From positions 62,001 to 126,000 of the forward strand of contig JAPMXV010000018.1 in the NCBI GenBank assembly GCA_026936335.1: DNA of 64,000 nt. Reading direction: 5' to 3'. Of the stretch, positions 31,601 through 43,189 are shown one piece after another. The notes beneath the pieces are model-generated. The model was not told where the DNA came from and ran no database searches. It worked only from the letters and a program-made list of their open reading frames with translations. Both the position numbers and the translations under genes were made by a program. How positions within the stretch are numbered: position 1 is the stretch's first letter; each line of letters begins with the position of its first letter. This DNA is from Mantamonas sphyraenae (lineage: Eukaryota; CRuMs; Mantamonadidae).

Positions 31601-34360
31601 TGGCCGTCCATGGACATACGCTCGAGCACAGCCAGAGCGTCGCGCACGGCGGCCAGATGGCCAGCGAGCACGTCCATGGTCTGCCGATCCTTTGCGCTCC
31701 ACGCTTGCAGTTGCTCGTCCTCCATTTTGGCTGGCTCGCAAAGACCATATGCAGGCAGGCGTGCCTCGAGGTCAAGCCAGCCCGGGAGCAGTGAGTCGAT
31801 GGTGCTTTCTGACATGCACAGGGCGTCCACCAAACCTGCCAGAATGACATCGCACAGATAATCGTCGTTGCTGACTGTCATTGAGATTGCTGTGATACCA
31901 GCGCGGTTTGCGTTGCGGAGCACTTGCTGGGTGTCGTTGCTGTACACCAGGGCACTCATAGCCATCAGCATGTGCACGAGATCGCCCATGAGCTCGTGGC
32001 TGGCCAGCATCTGCATGAACCACGACCTACGTACCAGATCGGCCATGCGCGACATGGCCTGGTACACGGCTGTGATATGATCACCTTCGTCCTCGGCCAT
32101 GCGTGCGCGCGCCACGTCGACCTCGGCAACCAACTCCTTCATGAACACGGCCAAGCACGACGCATCCAGAAGCTGGTGGCGAGAAGCGGTGTGCAGCAGT
32201 CGTTCCCAGCCCACAGGGTCGCCGAGTTGAATGTGGACGTTGACATCGAAACGCAGGCGCAAGGCAAGCTGCACAACGTCTGCTTCCGGCAGCAGCTGAC
32301 TCAGCTGTGGCATGGCGAACAGTGCAAACTGGGTAAGCATGGGACGCACAGTATTCGCAGTGGAGGACTTGGCCATGGTCGGGTCCTCGAGTAGCGCGCA
32401 GCGTGCGTTGTCCTGAATGGTACGCGCCCACCCACGTTCTGCGATTTCTTCGACGCCCAGCCACGTGGTGGTCACGATTTTGGTCAGCAAGGATGCACTA
32501 TAACTGTATGTCATTCCATGCAGGTTTGGCTGTGCAATCACGGCTTCGGCGAGTTCAACCACGCGGCTGTTGCGCAGGAGCGTGCGTTGTGCCTCGTTCA
32601 GCGTCTCCCACGAATCGTTCACAACATGCGAAAGACAGCACATGAGGTTGCCCAGGATCCACAGGTCGATCTCCGAGGTCGATGTGCCGTCCTCGTCCGC
32701 CGTGGGTGTCGTAGAGGAGGCCACGTTTGCCGAGGAGGCCACGTCTGCCGAGGAGGATGATGATGATGACGATGATGATGATGATGATGATGACGATGAA
32801 GACGACGACGACGACGACGAGATTTCCTCGTCCGCGTGGGAGGGAATCACACCGAGAGACTGTCCCAGTTCGATGGTCTGTCCAAGCAGGTCAGAGAGCA
32901 TGGCGGCATGGACCTCTGTGGCCCAACCCTGAACAGAAAAGAGCCTTCCACGCTGGATGGAAACGAGGCGTGCACGCAGAAACACAGGTTCGCGCACTGT
33001 AAGCATGCTTTGCACCTGTGCACGGTCGATGGTCATCTCGGCAAGGGTGGCGATGACTTCTTCCAGCTGGGAGACTCGCACGTCGTCTCGCTGAGTCTTT
33101 TCCAACTCAACCTCTAGCCAAGAGAGGGCGTGACGTGTGCATCGGGAGGCAGAGATGTCGTACGCATGGGGCGAGCGAAGCCGATCCGAATTCATGCCCC
33201 AGCGCGGTGACAACGGATGGCTGTGCAGCTTGGCAAGGAGCAGGTTCTGTGCATCATGGAAGTGTCCATCGCGCAGCAGAGATTCACACACGGCGTCGAT
33301 TTTGGCTTGCACGCTGTCTGTGGCGCGCAAAGTGCCAAAGAAGCCTCGCCGGTTCTGCGCGTGGAGGCACTGGAAGATGGCCAGATCGCGCACACGCCCT
33401 GTTCTTGTCTGGTGGACAAAGGCAGAGCGCACGGCAGAGCGTACCTGGAATGCGTTGATCTCGCCCTTGGACGAGCGCAGTTCGGCCAAGAGTGCGGCCG
33501 AGGCGCTCTCGGCATCTTCGCCGTACGAGCGAAGGTCTGTTATGTGTACTGCCTGTGTGGCGTTGGAGCTGTGCTTGCTGTACAGGATGCACTGGTTGCT
33601 CGTCTCGCCGCCGTTGTCCACAAAGTCTCGCAGGTCGCCGTCCAAGTCCTCTGGCCAGCTTGGAGTGGGCAGCTCTTCACGCACCACGCTGCTGCCCATG
33701 TTTGTCAGCTCCATTGCTGTCATGCACGCCTCCAAAGCAAGCTCCATATCCATCGACCAGGCAATGGCGCGCGACAGCTGCACGTGAGTGTGTGTGGTGT
33801 GTGCGCGAGTTTGTGGTGAGCAAACACAAGAACGGAAAGCGCCCTCTCTCTCCTGCCTCTCGGTGGAACAACACTCTCTGCTGCGCGTACCATCACGAGA
33901 CCCTCCATGTATGACGACCAGGTGTTTCGCTGCACATGGTACACACTCTCGCGCACAAAGCGCAAGAGGAGCAGCAGCAGCAAGCGAGGGTCGCTGACGC
34001 TCTCCAGTTCGCCAAACGGCGGCACCGCCCGAGGTTTGGATTCGCGCAACTGCACGCTCGCCCCTTCCGTCTCCAGAAGGCCAAGCTCGTTGCTCAGATC
34101 ACGGACCGTGCGCTCAATGCGTGCAAACACCTTGCCTGTGAGCGTGTTTACCGCCACCTGCAGCGTGTGGTCGATGCACGCGCAAAAGTGTGGGAGGGCG
34201 TGTGAGTGTCGACCAGGAATGGCAACAAGTGCGGTCCACGCTCTGCACTCACGTTGCTTCCGTCCACCAGCCACAGGTTGCCCTTTGACCTCTGCAACAT
34301 ATCTAGCGCCTGCTCTGCTGTGCATTCCAGCAGAGTGCAGGTCTGTGCGAAAAAGTCCAT
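22652..34360 (-). CDS. HUWE1: Giant HECT E3 ubiquitin ligase of the HUWE1/UPL1/TOM1 family
   Basis: Exons 34253-34360 (36 codons), 33891-34157, then 22652-33777; introns 95 bp (GTGAGT) and 113 bp (GTACGC). About 3,830 aa. The long N-terminal half is helical repeat. A UBA domain (VQLVSMGFTREHVQLA) lies near residue 1220, UIMs near 1300 (ALQRALAMSLND, EAALAMSLMD) and more near 2390-2490 (QLRRALELSLMDL, MQAALALSLQS). The DUF4414 pattern LASLPEDMREQMRAEL and ALAGLPAHVVETLPEDLR is diagnostic for this family. HECT closes the protein, with the catalytic Cys in LPSAHTCFN, 33 residues from the end. It polyubiquitinates many nuclear and stress-linked substrates in other organisms. Near 25,212 the frame must gain one base (GGGG to GGGGG restores FGGGGSEAADDL). 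A poly-Ser run is encoded at 32757-32822. Confidence 0.9.
32713..32822 (-). repeat. Tandem 18-bp duplication plus serine-codon repeat inside the HUWE1-like gene
   Basis: On the + strand, GAGGAGGCCACGTYTGCC occurs twice in tandem (ASS-type residues), followed by a long GAT/GAC run that encodes about 25 consecutive Ser on the minus strand. It is an in-frame expansion in a disordered linker. Confidence 0.75.
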
Positions 34361-34437
34361 GGCAACGCGCGTGTCGGGTTGCTGCGGACAGCGCCGCAGA
34401 CACCACAGCAATCAACACCAGAAGGGTCACATTGCAG
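34361..34437. promoter_or_regulatory. 77-bp divergent region between HUWE1-like and NIPBL genes
   Basis: Both start codons are assigned from splice-consistent first exons. The interval is GC-rich with no TATA; an E2F-type motif lies instead in the first intron of NIPBL. Confidence 0.4.
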
Positions 34438-37400
34438 ATGAGCCTACCCCTGCGCAACCACAATGTGGGTACGATCACGTCATTAAACAAGCGCAACATG
34501 GGGCCTGGAGCAACTGTGTGTGCCACGCGCGCCATCGTGTCGACAGGTGATCAGGACGCATCGCTCACTTCGAGCAAACTGCTTCTTCCCCATCTCTCCC
34601 GCCGCTCCGGCAGCCGCACAAGGCTCGACGACGCAGCGCAAAAGGAGATTCTGGACCGTTTACGTCGCACCATGGTCGACGAGGTGTACGTGCACAGCCC
34701 ATTCGGCCCGTGGTCAACACCTTGCGAAAATTGGCGCGGGTTTCCCGCCATGTGTTCCTGAGCACCTGGGCTGACCGCACACACACTCACACACACTCAC
34801 TCCCTCACTCTCTCAGCGACTGGACCAGCCAAAGTGCACGTGTGGCCACCAGTGTGTATGCAGCAGCGCTGCAGGCGCCACACAATGCCCTGGACATGGA
34901 GGTGATCAAGACCAAAGGGACAGAGTCGCCCAAGACGCCTGCAGAGATCACAAAGCAACATGCACGCAAGGCGAGCACTCCGTTCGACAGCAATGGTCCG
35001 CATGGACGTGCACGCACGCCGACAGCCGTCGACGTGTTGAGTGACGACGAAGACATCGACGACAACGGCCTCAGGGGAACCGCGGCGCATGACGAGGAGC
35101 CCAGCTCCCAGACAGCAGAGGCGCCCAAACAGGACGCAGGCGTGGCCAAACAGGTGCTAGCCATGCAGAAACAGCGTCTTAAGCACGCCGCTCGTTCGAA
35201 GCATGGCTCATCCAGCCCGTCCAAGCAGCCGAAGAAGGAAGCTCGCACAAAGGAAGAACTCGCCCTGCAGCTTCATGCAACGCTCACCGCCATGATCGAA
35301 CGTGACCGCTGGGACGAAGACGACCTTGACGCTTCCGTGTATGGGTCAGGTGGCATGAGCAAGCACGTGTTGGATTATCTGGCGTCGTTCTTTGAAGAGT
35401 ACAGCCGCTCCTCGGTTATGCTGGCCCCGCTCACCAGCGACGAGATGGCAAGCTTGAACGTGTGTCTTCAGAACGCACACGACCAGCGATACATGCACCT
35501 CGTCGACGGCCACACGCTGGCGGACGTGTGCGCACGCCTGCAAGCTCAGGTGCACGCCGCAAGCGTCATCAACATCTGGCAAATGAAAGAGGACGAGGAC
35601 GAGGACGAGGACGAGGAGGAAGAAACATGGCATGAAGACGACGAAGATGACGAAGATGACGAGGACGACGACGATGAGCACAAGGATGGGCGCAAACGAC
35701 GTGGCACACGCAAGAGCACAAAGGAACAGCGTGGCAAGCGCAAGCGTAGCAAGTCATCGCATGCATCCAATTCGAGGGCATATACACACAGCCATACTGC
35801 AGGCCTCGTTCTGCCGCCCTTCCTGGTCGCCATGGCCGACGCACTCTGCACGGACGACAAGGTGATTCTCGTGCGCCTTGCCCTGGCTTCTCTCAAGGCC
35901 CTCATGTGCATCATGTCCAGCCCGCGCGTGTCCAACCTCGCCGTGTCGGAGGAGATGCTCAAGGAATCGCTGGCGTCACTTGAACACCATTTGCGCCAGC
36001 ACATCTACGCGGCCATCGAACTCGCCTACTTCCATCACACCTTCCCTGCGTCGTGGAGCCATGCAAAGCGCACCCAAATGGGCAATGACGAAGCTGCGTT
36101 TGCTCATTGGCGATCCACTCTTCGCGTGGGCTCCATGCTCAACTCTCTCCTTGTCCAATCGCAGGAATGTGTGCACATGTTGCGCCAGCTCTGCATCCAC
36201 GGGCACATCTCACAGGTGGCTGTCCACCGCGTCATTTCCATCTGCACAGAGACGCTGTTTGTCAACAAGCGTGCCGAGTCGCTTCAGCTTGCCGCCGCCG
36301 CAGTCCTGCGCCTCTTGTGCCATCTGGACGCGTCGCACCGAGCGCCCATGCTTACCACCGTGCTACAGAGTATGGCGGATGCTGTGGAGAACAAGCGCGA
36401 CACTGCAAAGGTGCGCATTCCTCTGGAGACGTCGCACGTGTCTGTGCAACTTCCCAGCGCCGTGCTCGTGCAGCTTGTGCAGGCGAGCACCTCCACTCCC
36501 GCCGCATCCACTGCGCGTGCCTCATCGTCCTCGCTGCTCGGATCTGCAGCGCAGCACCAGGACAGTGTGTTTGTCGCCAGCTCGCGATGTGTGCAGCTGG
36601 TCGTCGATACATTGCTTGCCGAGTGCCGACGCGGACCCAAGGCCAAAGAGTACAAAACTGTTGTGCGCCAGCTGTGCGACGATCTGCTGCGCCTTCTCAA
36701 CTGTCCCGAGTGGCCCGCAGCCGAATTTCTCCTCTTTCGCATGGTCGTCGAGCTGCTGGACAGTGTCAAGCACGACGCGAACGAAGCGTGGCGCCGCTAC
36801 GCCGTCTCTGTTTTTGCACGCATCCTGCCTGCCCTGCGCATGCAGATGATCCAGAGCAGCGGCGACATGCTTGAGCTGGACACTCCCCTGTGTGGCACCG
36901 CCTCTCTGGCGTTGGGCAACAACAACGCAGACGCACAGGGCGACACGTCCACGTCCGCCGCCACGCCTTCCACCTCCTCGCTCATGCACATGTGCAAGCG
37001 AGAGACAAAGACAACGCTGCTTCAAGGAAAGCTTGGCGTGTGTGTGGGATGCGCTCGCCCTCTGCGCGACGCACAGCAGTCAAGCAACACGGCCGTGCAG
37101 CAAGCCAGTACCGCCAGCAGCTCCTCCAAACGCCTGGCAAAATCGGAACGTCTCGAGCAGGAGGCATCCATGGACGAAGCCGAACGCATCAATCGCTTCA
37201 GCGAGGGCAAGACGCTGCCGTGCATCGAGTGCGAACGCCATTTCCACCTCGCCTGCGCAGCCGCATGCATGATCAACAATGCGTTTGGGCGCCTTCAGTG
37301 TCTGCATTGCACGCTTGCCCTGCGTCTTCAGGATGAGGTGGGCACAGGTCAGCGCGCAGCTACAACCCCAAAGGAGCGATCCACGCCGCCCAAGCAGGCC

Positions 37401-39352
37401 AAGCCCCGAAAGGGACCCACAAAGCTGCGCTTCGCAGGTGCAAGTGCCTCGAAGCTGGGTTCCCGCTCTGCTCAGGCTCTCGCCTTGCTTTCCATGCAGT
37501 TCAGCGAACTCGCCCCTCCTCCCGGCGCTGTTCCCAAGACCAAGAAGCAGACCAACGACGAGGAATCTTCGGACAAGGCCAAGGATGGCATGGACGTGGA
37601 GGAGAAGCAAGCACGCTCCTCTTCTTCCACCGCCAAGGCGACCCTCAGCGCCGAAGCGCAGCAGGAGGCTGCGTTCCGCTTCCTGTTTGAGCGTCTTTTG
37701 ACGTACCTGGAGAGCATGGACAGCCACGGAGACGCAATGACACAACTGGAGGCGCAACGCTTCCACCTGAGCTGCTGGGACTTTCACGCAGCCGAAATGG
37801 ACCACGTGGACGCTCAGCACAGCAGCCGCAGATGGCTGCAGAACGGCTGGCAAACGTCGAGGACCATATTCGACAACGCCTGCGCGGCACCCTGATGCTG
37901 TCGAAACTGGGTGTGCACGGCAAGGACGGCGAACAGGAGGCAGTGACGCGCGAAATGGCACTGGTGATCAGCCGATACCTTGCGAGCCGCAGGCGCCTGC
38001 ACGACAACTTCCAGGCAGTGCTCGCAAGCATCGTCAACCTCGTGGACCCCAAGAGCAGTGCTACCATGCGCTCCGAGGTGATGCGGCTGCTCGTGCGCTT
38101 GGCGGATGTCGACTCCACCGTGCTGGACCAGCCCTTCATGCAGAACATCATGGCCCAGGGCCTGGCCGACGACAGCGACTCGGTGCGCCACGAGACCGTG
38201 CAGCTTCTGGAACGGTGTGTGTTGACCAACCCGGACTCGGCCTCGCTGTACCTGCGCACCGTGCTCGTTCGGCTCACAGACGTGTCCAAGAGCGTGAAGC
38301 GCTCCGCTGTGAGTGTGCTCGAACAGGTGTACCTCAACTACAGGGATGGCGGACACGCAAGCGTGGGCACCACCCAGTTCAACACCATGGTGTCTGTGTG
38401 CGAGCGACTGGTGGTCCACCTGCAGGTGGAGGACGTGCACGACCAAATCATGCAAGTCTTTGCAAACATCTGGTTCAACAGCGGTGACGGCAACAGGAGC
38501 AACGGCAACACAAAGGAGACCAAGAGGCAGCTACGCACTACCGTGCGTGTGCTCAGCCAGCTCATGGCGCATGCACAGCGTGACGTGCCGCTGGGCGAGC
38601 TCAGCGAGCTCAGCCAGAGCATTGTGCTGCTGGTTCAACAGCTGCAAGGCTTCAACGTCGAAGCGGACGACGAGCCACGCAGCCGCAAGTTTGTGGAGCG
38701 CCGTGCGGCGGGGTGGGAGCGCTGCCGAGCAGAGTGCACACGCTTGATCGACATGGCCATCCACAGCCTGTCGCGACAACGCATGGACGACGCAGAGTCT
38801 GTGCAGGCGACAATGCAGGTGTTGTTTGTTTTGGTGGTGCTTCTGGACCGAGACGAGCCGGTGGAGCAGGAGCTGGTGGACACGCTCGTGCCTCTGCTGC
38901 TGGGCGTGCTGGAACGTCGCACGCAGGCACAGACGTCGCCTGCCCTGGCGTCGCTTCGCCCGGCCCTGGACAGTGTGTTGTACATGGCCACGCGTGTGCT
39001 CAATATGGTTATGGTGCAGGTGAGGCAGTCTGTGGACAGCGCTCTGGCGACTCGCGTGCACGCCTACCTGGACACGCTCATCCGCCGTTTTCAGCCTGCA
39101 CACATCCGCATGGCTGCAGAGACCCTGTGCCAGTTTGTGCAACACGTGCGGAGCGACCGCTCGCTCGTGGCCCAGCCCCTACACCTGTTCTTTGGCTATC
39201 TGCTGGACACGCTGCCGGAGATCGAGGCGCGCCAAACGCAACCCAACGAGGTGTGGCTCAACCTTGCGCGCAGCCTGGTCACTGTAGGCTCCCTGTGTCG
39301 CCATTACGACTTTGACAACGTGTACGATTTGGATGACGACATCGAGGACGAC

Positions 39353-39385
<33 letters not shown>

Positions 39386-41128
39386 AACGGTGACAAGATC
39401 CCGTCCAAGACGAGCTCCCAGCGCGCCGCACGCATGCTGCAGAGCGGCAAGGTGACACGCTGCGTGCATGACCTATTGATGCGCGTGTGGCAAACGTGCA
39501 CAGACGAGACAGCCACACGAAGCGGCACGTGGGCACGCGACCTGGAGCGGCTGCAGCGCTTTGCCCTCGAGGCTATGGCTGACGTGTACATGCGCTCGCC
39601 GCAGCTGCTCAAGGAACCCTCGGGCCAGCAGATGGTCAAGGAATGCCTGGACGGCACAGGGCAGGTGAAGCTCGTGATGCTGCGGTTCCTGAAGCAGCTG
39701 CTGGAGCACGAGCACCGCAGCATGGACAAAGAAAACGCTCTGGCTCAATTGGAGGAAGCGACACGAGGCAAGAGCTGGTTGGTGCGCAACCGGAAAAAGA
39801 TGGGCAAGGGTACAAAGGGCAGCAAGCTGGACGCCAAGCTGGGCCAGTTCAGCGCGAGTGTGCAGAGTGCGTCCAGTGGCGTGGGCACACATACGGTGCA
39901 GAAACACATGCGCCGTGTGTTTGAGCTTGTGGTGGACACGGAAGCGGCGGTGCGCATGCTTGCCCTGCAATTGTGCAAAGTGATCCTGCGCGAAGGCCAG
40001 TATCTGCCAGGCAAGTTTATCGCGCCTGCCATCGCGGCGTCGACTGACCGTGCACATCCGCAGGTGGCGAGCATGGCGTTGCAGATGCTGGTTCACATCA
40101 AGCAAGAACACGCGAGCATGTTTGAGCAGTTTCACGCCAAACTCGTGGGTTTGGGTATGGGCCGCGCCATGCACATCCGACTCGCAGGACGCGACAGCCC
40201 GTACCACGAAGATGGCACAAACATGTTTGCGCCCGTTTACAGCATGATCGGAGGGAACACCAAAGCGCAAACGGGACAGCAGCGCAAGCTGTTTCTGCAA
40301 AGCCTGTTGAGCCACGCGTTTGCCATGGATGAAGAGAAACAGGTGGACGCAGCTCGAGGTGCCTTTGTGGTCGAACTGATCGCTTCGCTCCCGTTTGAGA
40401 TGCTGGACGAGCCGCTGGCGTGTGTGGAGCGCATCAACGAGCTGGTGGGTGTGCACCAAGAGGAGACCATGACGCAGCTGACTGTGATGCTCGCGGCAAT
40501 GCTACCGGACGACGCACAGTTGCAGGAGGAGGCTCAGGAGCTGAGGTTTGTGCAAAGCAACAGGCATGCATTGTCGATGTTGCACGGACGTGCGATGCTG
40601 CTCGCCCAGCTCATGCAGCTCAAGGAGCATCTGCGCACGGGGTTTGCCCTCACCACCAAACAGTGTCGCGACTATGTGCAAACCAACTCGGTGAGCAAAG
40701 CTAGGCCACGCACACGTCCGTCCACGCACCTGCGCATCGCGCCGGAACTGCGACGGGCAACAAGCGACGACGCCGACACAGTCAAATCGGCATACGACGT
40801 GTTTGCCGCGTTGAGCCACGCCGACGCAGGCGACGACTTTGCAGCTCGCAAGCGCAAGCGTGCAAGCACCGCAAGCAGCAGAACCAACGGCAAGAGGAAG
40901 GCACGTGTGCAGAAAGCAGACGTCTGGCACAGCGACAGCGACGACGACGACGACGACGACGAGGCATGGTACGACTCGAGTCTGGAGGAAGACGACGACG
41001 AGGACTTTGCAGACGAGGATGAGGACGAAAATGGCGAACGCATGCGGTTGGAAGAGGCCATTGCGCGTTCCCTCAGCGGCCGTGCAACCACACGCCGCAC
41101 ACGCGCTCTTGCAGCCGCTCGTTCTTGA
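34438..41128 (+). CDS. NIPBL: Cohesin loader Scc2/NIPBL/Mis4 with a central PHD finger
   Basis: Exon 1 34438-34685, intron 131 bp (GTACGT, GGGCTGACCGC branch), exon 2 34817-41128, about 2,186 aa. Start may be 34438 or 34498. An acidic, Lys-rich N-terminal third is followed by helical repeats (LVLPPFLVAMADAL, ESLASLEHHLRQHIYAAIELAY). A C4HC3 PHD finger occupies ~823-915 (CVGCARPL, LPCIECERHFHLACAA, LQCLHC). The HEAT region contains the Scc2 hallmark block TMRSEVMRLLVRLADVD ... LADDSDSVRHETVQLLERCV, then VFANIWF. It loads cohesin on chromatin and stimulates loop extrusion with Scc4. Near 37,830 the frame must gain one base to pass from WDFHAAEMDHVDA to MAAERLANVEDHIRQ, which has no splice solution. 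The C-terminus is acidic and disordered. Confidence 0.9.
34731..34749. promoter_or_regulatory. E2F-like motif pair in NIPBL intron 1
   Basis: TTGGCGCG at 34731 and TTTCCCGCC at 34741 both match or nearly match the E2F consensus TTTSSCGC and lie side by side in the first intron. Confidence 0.4.
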
Positions 41129-41409
41129 TGGGTCACAGCAAAACAAAATGGAAACTGGGTTGTACTTTGTGATTCATTTCATTGCATGTGTGTGCTTCTG
41201 CGATGCCAGCGCTGCAAAAAGACGAAATGTGCGTTCGGCGGCAAACACCCAGGTCGGCAGCCTCTTCACGAGATGCCGACCGGAAACCGCCGTGCACGGG
41301 CACGTTGAAAACGTGAGGTTTGGATGGATGAGTGTGGGATGATGGAGTCTTTGAGTCAGACAGCAGCCGTCCTGCGACTGTGCGGCCGCGGAAACCACGC
41401 AAAGGCGAA
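41129..41409. other. Longest intergenic gap (281 bp), convergent 3' ends
   Basis: This gap lies between the stops of NIPBL (+) and the perilipin-like gene (-). It holds ATTCATTTCATTGCATG at ~41173, a word like those found after other stops. No AATAAA, repeat or convincing small ORF was seen. Confidence 0.6.
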
Positions 41410-43134
41410 TCAAAAGTCACTTGCGTCTTGGAACTCATCCTCCGAGCTCCACGGTTCGCTTTCGTTGTCCTCCGACACAAAGATGAACGGCCGTGCACTC
41501 TGGTGCGAGGTCCTGGAGCGAGGCGAACCGAGCTCGGGCCAATCCTCGTCCGAGTGCGGATCGGGCAGGCCGTTGTCCGATGCAGAGGAGTCTTGCGTGT
41601 TCACGCTCGTGTTGAGAGCAGCATCTACGGTCACCGACACGGGACCCTGCTGGTCCTTGGCTTCCTCGGCGTCTTCCACCTCCTCGTCCTCCTCTTCCTC
41701 GTCGGTCTCGGTCTCCAGGCTGCCCTCGCTGCTGACAGACTCGTCATCCTGCTTCTCGCCGGTGCTGAGCACGTCCTTCACTTCGACCTGCACCTTGTTC
41801 TGCAGGGCGAGCTGAGCGGTGTCGTCCTGGGGAAGAACCGCGGCGGCCGGGAACCCAAACCAGGAAAGGAGAAACTCTGGTGCGCTGTCCTGCGCCAGAC
41901 GATACACCCCCTCGGTGTAGACGGAGAAGCGCAGGTTGATCTGCACGAGAAAGTTGTTGTGTGTGTCGCGCAGTTGTGTGACGCGGCCGTGCTTGAGCAC
42001 CACCCCGGCAGCAGCCTGCATCACTTCCCACATCTGGTGTTTGGTGGTGTTGAGGGCGTGTGACACCACGTCGTACTGCTGGGCCAACACAGTGCCCAGC
42101 TGGGCCCGGTTCAGCTTCTTGGCCTTGTCCAGCTGCAAGGTCTTGAAGGCCAACTCCAGCAGATCCATGCTCTGAGCCTTGAGGGCAGTCAGACTGGTGC
42201 GTGCCACTTCCACCGTGGCCTCCTCCTCGGCCTCCTGCCTCTCCCTCTCCTGCGTTTCCTTGGCCTCGTCCGCGCGCGCCGTTTTTTCCTTGCGTCCAGA
42301 CACCGTGTGCAGCGCCTGCACGGCACCCTCGCCCAGCGGCAGTGCGGCAATGTACGGCTGCACCGGCTGCGACGTTTCATCAATCACTGCGGCGGCATAG
42401 CGGATCAGATCGATGTGTGCGAGCTGCACGAGCTGTTCTTGGCTGCGCACTTGCACGTTCTCGATCGTGCGGCGCAGCTTGCGCGACAAGCGAGAGGTCA
42501 CCTTGTTGGTCACGCCATACGCACGTGCGCGCACGCCCTTGTTCTCCACCATGGGCACACTCTTGTTGTCGTTACCGGCCTCCTCCGCCGGTGCGGTCGT
42601 TTCGGAGGTTGCGCCGGAATCCACGAATTTCGTGCACTTTTCGGCGCCGTCGTCCTGCGCCTCCTCCTCCGCTTCGTCGGCCGATTCATCCTCCGACATG
42701 TCTTCAGGCAGGACGTAGTCCACGCCTGCGTCCATGAGGTCAAACGCTTGGTCGATGGATGCTGATGTGGCGGCCAGGGCGTTGCTGACGTGGCCGAGCT
42801 GGCGAGCCGAAAAAGCGTCGACGATTCCGGCGGCTCCGGAAACCACTGGGGTGGCCGCCACGCTTGACACACGGTGCTCCACCATCTCCAGACCGCTCTG
42901 TAGCATGGCATGGCTGCTCTTTGTTCGGTCATACACGCCCGTGGCCATGTCGATCAGCCTGCCTGGTTGCACGGACTGCGGCAGCCACCCGTCCAGGGTG
43001 CTGACAAACGCCGAGTTTTTCAGCGCCCGCGTCACCTCCAGACGCTGTTCAGTCGTCGGTTCTGTGCCAGTCGTTGTAGCTTCTTCTGTTGCTGTTGCTT
43101 GCATTGCCGGTTGTGGTTGCACTGCTGCTTGCAT
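41410..43134 (-). CDS. Perilipin-family lipid-droplet protein
   Basis: Single exon, 574 aa from the ATG at 43134 (an ATG at 43191 would add 19 residues but overlaps the kinesin start codon). After a Gln/Thr-rich leader comes the PAT/perilipin-like region: STLDGWLPQSVQPGRLIDMA, TGVYDRTKSSHAMLQSGLEM and VVSGAAGIVDAFSARQLGHVSN, with the 11-residue-repeat amphipathic character of this region. A charged linker and a helical segment (QLVQLAHIDLIRYAAAVIDETSQPV; LTALKAQSMDLLELAFKTLQ) follow, resembling the four-helix C-terminal part. The tail is acidic, Ser-rich and ends EDEFQDASDF. Perilipins coat lipid droplets and gate lipase access; fungal MPL1/PLN1 are the nearest known unicellular examples. Assignment is by pattern, without alignment. 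Confidence 0.72.
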   Translation of the reverse strand: MQAAVQPQPAMQATATEEATTTGTEPTTEQRLEVTRALKNSAFVSTLDGWLPQSVQPGRLIDMATGVYDRTKSSHAMLQSGLEMVEHRVSSVAATPVVSGAAGIVDAFSARQLGHVSNALAATSASIDQAFDLMDAGVDYVLPEDMSEDESADEAEEEAQDDGAEKCTKFVDSGATSETTAPAEEAGNDNKSVPMVENKGVRARAYGVTNKVTSRLSRKLRRTIENVQVRSQEQLVQLAHIDLIRYAAAVIDETSQPVQPYIAALPLGEGAVQALHTVSGRKEKTARADEAKETQERERQEAEEEATVEVARTSLTALKAQSMDLLELAFKTLQLDKAKKLNRAQLGTVLAQQYDVVSHALNTTKHQMWEVMQAAAGVVLKHGRVTQLRDTHNNFLVQINLRFSVYTEGVYRLAQDSAPEFLLSWFGFPAAAVLPQDDTAQLALQNKVQVEVKDVLSTGEKQDDESVSSEGSLETETDEEEEDEEVEDAEEAKDQQGPVSVTVDAALNTSVNTQDSSASDNGLPDPHSDEDWPELGSPRSRTSHQSARPFIFVSEDNESEPWSSEDEFQDASDF

Positions 43135-43189
43135 CGTTCTTGGTCTTGGTCGCGCTGGCGCAGGCAAGAACACCAGCTTTTCAGTGCCC
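43135..43189. promoter_or_regulatory. 55-bp divergent interval, perilipin-like / kinesin-14
   Basis: If the perilipin-like gene starts at 43134 and the kinesin at 43190, only 55 bp separate them; the interval also encodes an in-frame N-terminal extension of the former. Confidence 0.35.

Noticed and set aside
32757..32822. Poly-Asp ORF on the plus strand
   Set aside because: It is the complement of a Ser-codon repeat in the HUWE1-like gene.
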